Below, piece by piece: positions 1-5,834 of a DNA stretch of 9,585 nt. The stretch spans positions 1-9,585 of the forward strand of contig JASHYD010000557.1 in the NCBI GenBank assembly GCA_030043175.1, given 5' to 3'. Both the position numbers and the translations under genes were made by a program. The stretch is from Xanthobacteraceae bacterium (GTDB taxonomy: Bacteria > Pseudomonadota > Alphaproteobacteria > Rhizobiales > Xanthobacteraceae). How positions within the stretch are numbered: position 1 is the stretch's first letter; each line of letters starts with the position of its first letter. The notes under the pieces are model-generated. The model did no database searches. It saw nothing but the letters and a program-made list of their open reading frames with translations, and was not told the origin of the DNA.

Positions 1-6
1 CATATG

Positions 7-13
7 AGGGGGG
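7..13 (+). promoter_or_regulatory. Shine-Dalgarno (decides start of the cyclase gene)
   Basis: The run AGGGGGG lies just before two adjacent in-frame start codons, TTG at 18 and GTG at 21. The spacing is 4 bases to the TTG and 7 bases to the GTG, so the GTG is the better placed start. The ATG at 4 is in another frame. The reading frame is still open to the left window edge, so an upstream start is not formally excluded. Confidence 0.55.
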
Positions 14-20
14 TAGCTTG

Positions 21-3000
21 GTGCGACGGATCGAAGAGTGGCTAGGTGACCTCGGGCTTGGCGAATACGCGTCGCGTTTCGTCGAGAATGACATCGATCT
101 GTCGATAGTCAGCGATCTGAGCGACCAGGATTTGAAAGAGATTGGCATTGCATCACTTGGTCACCGCCGCAAACTGCTGAGAGCGATTTCAGAACTAGAT
201 GCTTCGCCCGCGGAAACGGTGTCGGCTGTGAAACCGCCGATCTCCCCGCCGGGAAGACGAACTGCTGCAGCAGGGCTGGTGCCGTTGCCTGCTGCGGACG
301 TGACAGGAGAGCGCCGTTACCTGACGGTGCTGTTTTGCGATTTGGTGGATTCCACCGGCATTGCCTCGCGGCTCGATGCGGAAGAGTGGCGCGATCTCGT
401 TGGTGCTTATTTTGAAGGTGCATCCGCGGCGGTCACAGAGATGGACGGTACGGTCGCCAGGAAGCAGGGCGACGGGCTGATGGCGCTCTTTGGGTATCCG
501 ACGGCGCACGAGAACGATGCCGAACGGGCGGCGCGGGCAGCTTTGGCCATCCAGCGCGCGATTGCCGAGTTGAACCGCACGAACGTTGATAGGGCGAAGC
601 CAACGCTCCTCGCTCGCATTGGCATCGAGACCGGACCGGTCGTGGTTGATGCGGCGGGTGAGATTTTCGGCGACGCGCCGAATGTCGCCTCGCGAGTGCA
701 GGCATTAGCGGAGCCGGGCGCGATAATGATCACCGGACAAGTGCAGCGCCAGACCGCCGGCCTGTTCGTGGCAGAGGAACGTGGCGCGCACGAGCTGAAG
801 GGATTGAAGGAGCCGGTGACGCTGTTCCGGCTGGTACGGGCGAGCGGCGGCGGCAGGCGGTCAAGCCAGCGCATGCCGACGCCCCTGGTCGGGCGCGATG
901 AAGAGATCGCAATGTTGGTGCGCCGCTGGGAGCGGACGCGGGAAGGCGACGGGCAATTCGTCCTGATCGTCGGGGAGCCGGGTCTCGGCAAATCGCGACT
1001 GATCGAGGAGTTCCATGCCTGTTTAGGCGACACGCCGCATACCTGGGTCGAGTGGAGCTGTACGCAACTGTTGCAGAATACGCCACTGCACCCCATCGCG
1101 GAATGGGGCCGGCAGCGATTCGGCGGCGCTGAAGTTCCGGCAGAGGGACGCCTTGCAGACCTCGAGAGCTCGCTGGCGCACGTGAAACTCGATCCCGTCG
1201 AGCTCGTGCCGCTGCTGGCACCGCTTCTGGACATGTCGCTGCCGCCTGTGCGCGCGGCGAGACTGGCGTCGGAAGAATTACGGCGGCGACAGCTGGCCGC
1301 GCTGACCACCTGGGTTCTTGCCGGCGCCAAGGTTCAGCCGGTGGTGTTGGCGTTCGAGGATTTGCATTGGGCCGACCCGACCACACTCGACCTGCTGAAG
1401 GGCATCGCCGAGCGTGGCGCTATGGCGCCGCTATTGGCGCTGGCGACCGCGCGGCCCGAATTCAAGTCCCCCTGGGGCTCGCGATCGCACCACGGCACAA
1501 TTTCCCTAGTGCCGCTCAATCGTAGCCAGGTTCGCTACATGGTCCGCGAAATCGCCGCCCGACATGCCCTACCGCAGGACGTGATCGACGGCGTGACCGA
1601 GCGAACCGGCGGGGTACCGCTATTCATTGAGGAGGTGACGCGGTTACTGCTGGAACGGGACGAGCAAGGCCGTACGCATGTCATCCCGCCGACTTTGCAA
1701 CAATCGCTCATGGCGCGGCTCGACCGACTTGGATCAGCCCGAGAAGTTGCTCAAGTCGGCTCGGTGATTGGACGCGGCTTCTCCTATAGCCTTCTGCGTG
1801 CGCTCGCCAGGATGGCCGACGCAGCGCTGCAAGCCGCGCTGGAACAGCTCGCGGAAGCAGATATTTTGCTCGTCCAGGGCCTCCCGCCTGACTCCGACTA
1901 CCGGTTCAAGCACGCGCTTATACTGGATGCGGCCTACGAAAATCTTCTCAAGAGCCGGCGGCAGATGCTCCATCGGCGCGTCGCCGAGACTTTACGCGAC
2001 CGCTTTCCTGACACCGCGGCGGTCGAGCCGGAAGCGCTGGCGCATCATTTTACGCAGGCAGGTCTGACTGATGCCGCCATCGAATGGTGGGGCAGGGCCG
2101 GCGACCAGGCGCTACGCCGTTCCGCCTTTCAAGAGGCGATCTCGCATCTCGGTAAGGCCATCGAGATGGCCGACAAAACCCCCGAGGGTGGGTCTGCCGC
2201 CACGACCGAACCCGCGTCGGCCAACCGACGGCTCAAACTGCAAACGAACCTCGGCCGGGCGCTTATGTTTTCCCGTGGATATGCCGCAGAGGAATCGAAA
2301 GCGGCCTTCAACCGCGCCCGCGAACTTGCCGCGGCGATCGATAACCCGACCGAGCGATTCACCATCTACTACGGTCTGTGGGTCAGCAACCTGGTGCGCA
2401 GCGAATTGAGGTTGGCGCGGGAGATAGCCGAGACATTTCTGCGCGAGGCCGAAGGCGAAGCACGGACCACGGAGTGTGGGGTTGGCCGTGACCTCGTCGG
2501 GCTCACCTGCCTCATCCAGGGTGACTTCATCGAGGCGCAAGCGAATTTAGTTGAGGCGCTGAGCACTTACGATCCCGAGCGAGATCGCGAGGCCAGGTTC
2601 GGCTTCGGCACGGATGTCGGTACGACCGCAAGCGTCTATCTCGCCATCACCAAATGGCTGCTCGGAGAGGTCGGACCAGCGCGGGCGCTCATCGAGGAAG
2701 CCGTCGCGCACGCGATCGCAACCAGCCATGTACCCACATTGGTCGTCACCTATTCGTTCAAGGCCCTGTTCGAGATGCTTCGCGGTGATGCTGGAGTTGC
2801 CCGGCGCGACGCGGAAATTGTCATCAAGCTCAGCCAGGAGAATGCCCTTACGCTCTATGCAGCTTGGGGCGCGCTGGTCTCCGCTTGGGCCAGCGTTCGG
2901 CTGGACGGCTGTGGGAGCGGAGCGGCGGACGTTCAACAGGCGTTGGCGGCCTGGACAGGCCAAGGAAACAAACTTCATGTGCCATTCTACCAAGGTTTAC

Positions 3001-3377
3001 TTGCCGAGATCGAAGCTCACGGCGACGTAGCGGGAGCGTTGAGCCGTATCGATGAAGCGTTGGCCCTCGCACGTGAGACGGGACAACACTGGAGCGACGC
3101 TTTCCTGCATCGCTTACGCGGCCAGATTCTACTCAAGCGAGATCCGGAGAGTAGAGCGCCGGCCGAGGCGTTCCTCACGGCAATCGCCGTCGCGCAGCAG
3201 CAGAAGGCGCGCAGTCTTGAGCTGCGCGCAGCTCTCGATCTGGCACGACTTTATCATTCCTGGGGCCGTTCTGCGGACGCTCATGCCTTGCTCGCGCCTG
3301 CTCTCGATGGCTTTATCCCAACACCCGAATTTTCCGAGATTGCGGAAGCGAAAACGCTTCTCAGTGCGCTGGCGTAG
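21..3377 (+). CDS. SAM / class III nucleotide cyclase / AAA-type ATPase / TPR-like signalling protein
   Basis: This is a large cytoplasmic signalling protein of 1118 aa from the GTG at 21. Domains in order: a SAM domain at about residues 1-60 (WLGDLGLGEYASRF); a Pro-rich linker; a class III adenylate/guanylate cyclase domain at about 98-272; an AAA/STAND-like ATPase at about 287-560, with Walker A GEPGLGKS (318-325) and a Walker B-like strand ending in FEDLHWAD (445-452); and a long alpha-helical, TPR-like tail at about 680-1118. In the cyclase domain the two metal aspartates are D107 (FCDLVDST) and D151 (KQGDG), and the transition-state pair is N221 and R225 (APNVASR), so it is probably catalytic. 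The base-specifying positions carry R147 and E214 rather than the usual Lys and Asp, so ATP versus GTP preference cannot be read. No signal peptide or membrane segment is seen. The cyclase-ATPase-TPR order recalls mammalian soluble adenylyl cyclase and many rhizobial proteins. It probably makes cyclic nucleotide in response to a signal sensed by the ATPase/TPR part; the signal is unknown. It looks intact and independent of the genes to its right. Confidence 0.93.
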   Translation: MRRIEEWLGDLGLGEYASRFVENDIDLSIVSDLSDQDLKEIGIASLGHRRKLLRAISELDASPAETVSAVKPPISPPGRRTAAAGLVPLPAADVTGERRYLTVLFCDLVDSTGIASRLDAEEWRDLVGAYFEGASAAVTEMDGTVARKQGDGLMALFGYPTAHENDAERAARAALAIQRAIAELNRTNVDRAKPTLLARIGIETGPVVVDAAGEIFGDAPNVASRVQALAEPGAIMITGQVQRQTAGLFVAEERGAHELKGLKEPVTLFRLVRASGGGRRSSQRMPTPLVGRDEEIAMLVRRWERTREGDGQFVLIVGEPGLGKSRLIEEFHACLGDTPHTWVEWSCTQLLQNTPLHPIAEWGRQRFGGAEVPAEGRLADLESSLAHVKLDPVELVPLLAPLLDMSLPPVRAARLASEELRRRQLAALTTWVLAGAKVQPVVLAFEDLHWADPTTLDLLKGIAERGAMAPLLALATARPEFKSPWGSRSHHGTISLVPLNRSQVRYMVREIAARHALPQDVIDGVTERTGGVPLFIEEVTRLLLERDEQGRTHVIPPTLQQSLMARLDRLGSAREVAQVGSVIGRGFSYSLLRALARMADAALQAALEQLAEADILLVQGLPPDSDYRFKHALILDAAYENLLKSRRQMLHRRVAETLRDRFPDTAAVEPEALAHHFTQAGLTDAAIEWWGRAGDQALRRSAFQEAISHLGKAIEMADKTPEGGSAATTEPASANRRLKLQTNLGRALMFSRGYAAEESKAAFNRARELAAAIDNPTERFTIYYGLWVSNLVRSELRLAREIAETFLREAEGEARTTECGVGRDLVGLTCLIQGDFIEAQANLVEALSTYDPERDREARFGFGTDVGTTASVYLAITKWLLGEVGPARALIEEAVAHAIATSHVPTLVVTYSFKALFEMLRGDAGVARRDAEIVIKLSQENALTLYAAWGALVSAWASVRLDGCGSGAADVQQALAAWTGQGNKLHVPFYQGLLAEIEAHGDVAGALSRIDEALALARETGQHWSDAFLHRLRGQILLKRDPESRAPAEAFLTAIAVAQQQKARSLELRAALDLARLYHSWGRSADAHALLAPALDGFIPTPEFSEIAEAKTLLSALA

Positions 3378-3774
3378 TCCAATCAAAGGAGCCGGCGACT
3401 TGCCAGCTGCCGCGGCGCTGCTGAATGGATACCACCATCCCACCATGCAAGACTGCTGGCCCTTGCCATGCAAAACAAAATGTTGAGCGTGCGAGCGAAC
3501 AAGTCGAGCGTCCCGTCTTCCTCAGTCGTATCGCCCATTGGGGGTCAGCATTTCAACGCGCTCGCATTGACACGCAACGATCCGGTTCCCGTCGATGACA
3601 TGACGAAAAGCCATTTCCTTTTTGCTCGGCTCCGTGGGCGCCTCCGGGGGCCAAGCTAAATGCCAGGGGGGTGCGAAACCAGCCGAGAGACGCACAGCGC
3701 GCATCCGTGTTCCAGAGCAAGTTTGCCATCTTCGTGGCGTGCGGCGGTTTTAGCGCGCCTTGATGCCATCGTCA
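3378..3774. other. Gap without a convincing gene
   Basis: This stretch of about 400 bases separates the cyclase gene from the converging deacylase gene. Short open frames exist on both strands (for example 3468-3659 plus and 3522-3704 minus), but they overlap each other, have no clear ribosome site and resemble no family I know. The octamer CCATGCAA occurs twice near 3442-3475. I see no U-tract terminator after the cyclase stop at 3375-3377. The only clear structure is the stem-loop at its right edge. It could be decayed coding DNA, but the sequence gives no positive evidence for that. Confidence 0.5.
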
Positions 3775-3780
3775 TCAAGG
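3758..3780 (-). repeat. Stem-loop across the stop codon of the deacylase gene
   Basis: CCTTGATG (3758-3765) and CATCAAGG (3773-3780) form a perfect 8-bp stem with a 7-base loop. The right arm contains the TGA stop codon (3775-3777) of the minus-strand deacylase gene. No run of T follows on either strand, so it is not a classical intrinsic terminator. It may protect the 3' end of the transcript or assist termination in the convergent gap. The dyad is seen directly; the function is inferred. Confidence 0.45.
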
Positions 3781-4944
3781 GCAACCTCCATCTGCCCGGA
3801 GTACCCATTCTGCAAGTTTGTCCATCATCGCGCTGGCGGCCTTAAGCTCGCCGACCCCGATCCACTCATCTGCCTTGTGGCCACGCACCATGTCGCCAGG
3901 ACCACAGACTAGTGTCGTGACGCCTGCCTCTGCGTAGAGGCCAGCCTCGGTGCCGAATGCAACGGTACCGGCAAATTGAAGGTCCTCGGCTAGCCGCGCC
4001 ACCAGCAGCGTGGCCGGATCGGCGATGCCAGTGTCAAGGGCAGGGTAGCACGACAGCTCTTCCATGACGATGTCGGCTTCCGGGGCGGTTGCTTTCAGCC
4101 GTCTGCGTTCGCGCTCGACCACTGCATCGATGCGCACCAGAATCTCGCCGGCATCGCGGTCGGGCATCGTGCGGACTTCATATTCTAGAGCAGCGCGCTC
4201 CGGCACCATGTTGACGGCTCCGCCGCCATATAGTGACCCGACATGCACGGTGGTGAACGGCGGATCGAATGCCGGATCTCCGCCCCGGGCCATTTCTTCC
4301 TCGGCGATGCCGCGCAGGCCGTAGGCGATTGCTGCTGCGGCGTCGACCGCATTGGCTGCGCGGTGAGGCATCGCCGAATGGCCGGCGCGTCCAGTCACGG
4401 TCAGGCGCCGGGACAGTTTGCCTTTGTGCGCGCGAACCACACGCATCGCCGTCGGCTCACCGACGATCGCCAGCGCCGGAGGCGCCACGGCCTGCATCAG
4501 AGTGCGAATGAGATCCGGTGCGCCCCGGCAACCGACTTCTTCGTCATAGGAGAATGCGAGATGAATGGGCGTATTTCTCGCCGCCGCGATGAAATCCGGC
4601 AAGTGGGCGAGGACGACTGCGATGAAGCCCTTCATATCTGTTGCGCCGCGGCCATAAATCCGGTCGTCGCGAATGGTTCCCCCGAACGGTGGTACGCTCC
4701 AGGACTGGCCTTCGGTCGGCACCACGTCGGTGTGAGCCGAGAGCACCACGCCGGGTCGGTCTGCCGGACCGATCGTTGCGAGCAGCGAAGACTTCTGTCC
4801 GTCCGGCGAGAGCACGCGCCGGGCCAAAACGCTATTGGTGTGAAATATTTCTTCGATGTAATTGACAATATCCAGGTTTGAATTTGAGCTTATACTTTCA
4901 AACCGGATCAAATCGCGCAGTATTTGCGTGATTCTGTCAATCAT
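3775..4944 (-). CDS. argE: M20 family metallo-deacylase, acetylornithine deacetylase (ArgE)-like
   Basis: This is a predicted cytoplasmic two-zinc hydrolase that removes an acyl group from an N-acylated amino acid; in the named family, N-acetylornithine gives ornithine and acetate. The length of 389 aa is typical. All M20 hallmarks are present: H71 and D73 in SAHTDVVP, bridging D103 in GRGATDMKG, catalytic E135 and metal ligand E136 in YDEEVG, E163 in GEPT, H189 in the lid/dimerisation segment (GHSAMPHRAANA), and metal ligand H356 in GHKADEW. The 32-residue spacings H71-D103-E135 match what I recall of E. coli ArgE. The ATG at 4944 has only a weak upstream AGG. The first 40 codons are unusually AT-rich compared with the rest. 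Alphaproteobacteria usually make ornithine with ArgJ, so this copy may serve catabolism. It is divergent from the DUF1028 gene (39-base gap). A related M20 enzyme such as a DapE-like or other N-acyl amino acid hydrolase cannot be excluded; the substrate is not fixed by the motifs. Confidence 0.9.
   Translation of the reverse strand: MIDRITQILRDLIRFESISSNSNLDIVNYIEEIFHTNSVLARRVLSPDGQKSSLLATIGPADRPGVVLSAHTDVVPTEGQSWSVPPFGGTIRDDRIYGRGATDMKGFIAVVLAHLPDFIAAARNTPIHLAFSYDEEVGCRGAPDLIRTLMQAVAPPALAIVGEPTAMRVVRAHKGKLSRRLTVTGRAGHSAMPHRAANAVDAAAAIAYGLRGIAEEEMARGGDPAFDPPFTTVHVGSLYGGGAVNMVPERAALEYEVRTMPDRDAGEILVRIDAVVERERRRLKATAPEADIVMEELSCYPALDTGIADPATLLVARLAEDLQFAGTVAFGTEAGLYAEAGVTTLVCGPGDMVRGHKADEWIGVGELKAASAMMDKLAEWVLRADGGCP
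4875..4904. promoter_or_regulatory. Operator-like palindrome in an AT-rich island
   Basis: GGTTTGAA (4875-4882) and TTCAAACC (4897-4904) form a perfect inverted repeat with a 14-base spacer. A TATACT hexamer (4891-4896) abuts the right arm. It lies in the 5' coding part of the deacylase gene and about 80 bases before the DUF1028 start. The surrounding 120 bases (4831-4950) contain only 42 G or C. This would suit a regulator binding site for the divergent pair. No -35 box with normal spacing to TATACT was found, so promoter activity is only inferred. Confidence 0.35.
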
Positions 4945-4970
4945 ATTATCATGCCTGGCTTGTCATGACT

Positions 4971-4976
4971 GGTGGA
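4971..4976 (+). promoter_or_regulatory. Ribosome binding site of the DUF1028 gene
   Basis: GGTGGA lies 7 bases before the ATG at 4984. This supports that ATG over the in-frame GTG at 4972, which overlaps the site itself. A weak -10-like TATTAT at 4944-4949 would give a leader of about 28 bases, but no good -35 box accompanies it. Confidence 0.5.
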
Positions 4977-4983
4977 TCCCAAG

Positions 4984-5637
4984 ATGACATACTCTATCTC
5001 GGCGCGATGTCCGGACACTGGCGCCTTCGGTATCGCGATCACGTCGTCGAGCATTGCTGTCCCGGCGCGCTGCGCCTGGGTCGGGCCGCTTGGACTGGTG
5101 GTCACCCAGAATGTCACCGACCCGGCGCTCGGTCCTGCCGGCATTGCGCTGCTGCGGCAGGGTTTGGGAGCGACCGCCGTTCTCAGCAATCTGACCCTCG
5201 GAACGCCGGCGCCGGAATGGCGGCAGGTCGGCATCATCGATCGCTATGGCCGCGTAGCCTGGCACTCCGGCGCAGAGGCGCTGCCGGTGGCGGCCGTCGC
5301 AGAAGGTGCGGGCAGCCTGGCGATGGGCAATCTGCTCGCCGATAAGAATGTGCCAGGCGTGATGATCGGCCGCTTCGAAGCGACTACCGGCGAAGCGCTG
5401 GCCGAGCGGCTCCTTTCGGCGCTCGAAGCAGGCCTCGAAGCCGGCGGTGAGACCGGCGACGAACACGCGGCAGGTCTCCACGTCGCGCACGCGTTCGACT
5501 GGCCGGTGGTGGACCTGCGGGTCGACTGGCACGACACGCCGATTGCCGAACTGCGTGCGCTCTGGGAGCGCTATCGGCCGCAGCAGACGGACTATATCGC
5601 GCGGGCGATCAATCCCCGCGCGGCGCCGTCGTTCTAA
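4984..5637 (+). CDS. DUF1028 family protein, putative Ntn-type hydrolase
   Basis: This 217-aa protein fits DUF1028 along its whole length: the N-terminal MTYSISARCPDTGAFGIAI (family style MTFSIVARDPETGELGVAV), VTQNVTDPALGPAGIALL at about 40-57 (family ATQA..NP.YGP.GL), RQVGIIDRYGRVAWHSGAE at about 80-98, AMGNLLAD at 113-120 (family QGNIL), GGETGDEHAAGLHV at 154-167, and a closing VDLRVDWHDTPIAEL segment near 176-190. The biochemical role of the family is not established. I recall it being placed in the N-terminal-nucleophile hydrolase clan, which would make Thr2, exposed after Met removal, the candidate nucleophile; this needs checking. The ATG at 4984 is preferred over the GTG at 4972 because of the ribosome site and because family members begin with Met-Thr. 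No signal peptide is seen. It is divergent from the M20 deacylase and convergent with the ABC operon, suggesting a shared catabolic function. Confidence 0.9.
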   Translation: MTYSISARCPDTGAFGIAITSSSIAVPARCAWVGPLGLVVTQNVTDPALGPAGIALLRQGLGATAVLSNLTLGTPAPEWRQVGIIDRYGRVAWHSGAEALPVAAVAEGAGSLAMGNLLADKNVPGVMIGRFEATTGEALAERLLSALEAGLEAGGETGDEHAAGLHVAHAFDWPVVDLRVDWHDTPIAELRALWERYRPQQTDYIARAINPRAAPSF

Positions 5638-5670
5638 AGGGGATTCCGGTCCTTTTGAATCACATGACGG

Positions 5671-5701
5671 CGAGGTCGCCGGGCGTGTCCCGGCGACCTC
5701 G
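5671..5701. terminator. Strong 13-bp stem-loop, possible bidirectional terminator
   Basis: CGAGGTCGCCGGG (5671-5683) pairs perfectly with 5689-5701 around the loop CGTGT. It lies 33 bases past the DUF1028 stop and downstream of the ATPase stop on the other strand. There is no T-run on either side, so factor-independent termination is not assured; it may instead stabilise 3' ends. It is the left hairpin of the larger nested element. Confidence 0.5.
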
Positions 5702-5731
5702 ATCGTAAGGCACGGAGCAACAATAATCGAG

Positions 5732-5754
5732 GTGGCCGGGACAGGCCCGTCCAC
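5732..5754. repeat. Second hairpin of the nested element
   Basis: GTGG (5732-5735) pairs with CCAC (5751-5754) and CGGG (5737-5740) with CCCG (5746-5749), with one C/T mismatch between the two blocks and the loop ACAGG. Read on the minus strand it is a diverged copy of the left hairpin. Confidence 0.55.
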
Positions 5755-5793
5755 GACATCGCGAGGGGTGCAGTCTTTCAATACGGCCGGAAT

Positions 5794-5834
5794 CCGCTGG
5801 AGGCCCGTTCGCGTCACCGGCTACCCTCCAGCGG
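5794..5834 (-). repeat. Inverted repeat spanning the ATPase stop codon
   Basis: CCGCTGGAGG (5794-5803) and CCTCCAGCGG (5825-5834) are a perfect 10-bp inverted repeat separated by 21 bases. The TGA stop codon of the ATPase gene (5814-5816) is in the loop. One arm is coding and the other overlaps the edge of the nested repeat element. No T-run follows on the minus strand. Confidence 0.45.

Larger units (their letters stand above)
5641..5795. repeat. Nested palindromic (BIME/MITE-like) element between convergent genes
   Basis: The element fills the gap after the DUF1028 stop. Its outer ends, GGATTCCGG (5641-5649) and CCGGAATCC (5787-5795), are a perfect 9-bp inverted repeat; the similarity continues inward to TTGAA, giving 16 of 19 matching positions. 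Inside are two inverted copies of a 29-base unit, 5675-5703 and 5726-5754, matching at 25 of 29 positions. Each copy is itself a hairpin around a GCCGGGC/TGTCCCGGC-like core. The two inversion centres (about 5718 and 5714.5) nearly coincide. No coding sequence is plausible here. This type of core is frequent, as I remember it, between genes of Bradyrhizobium and relatives. Likely roles are a two-way transcription barrier or 3' mRNA protection. Confidence 0.7.

Noticed and set aside
407..1330. Long open frame on the minus strand opposite the cyclase gene
   Set aside because: It has low-complexity Ser/Arg/Pro-rich composition, no recognisable domain, and lies antisense to clear cyclase and ATPase motifs; typical of high-GC mirror frames.
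3522..3704. 60-codon minus-strand frame in the left gap
   Set aside because: No ribosome site at its start, no family resemblance, and an equally long frame overlaps it on the other strand.
4862..4896. TTGACA (4862-4867) and TATACT (4891-4896) as a sigma-70 promoter for the DUF1028 gene
   Set aside because: The spacer is 23 bases, well beyond the usual 16-18, so the pair is not a credible promoter; TATACT alone is kept only as part of the palindrome.
4945..4950. GATAAT on the minus strand as a -10 box of the deacylase gene
   Set aside because: It touches the start codon, so transcription would begin inside the coding region; no matching -35 box.
4963..5817. 284-codon minus-strand frame running through DUF1028 and the repeat element
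   Set aside because: Its N-terminal part is a translation of the palindromic repeat and the remainder is antisense to a well-supported DUF1028 gene.
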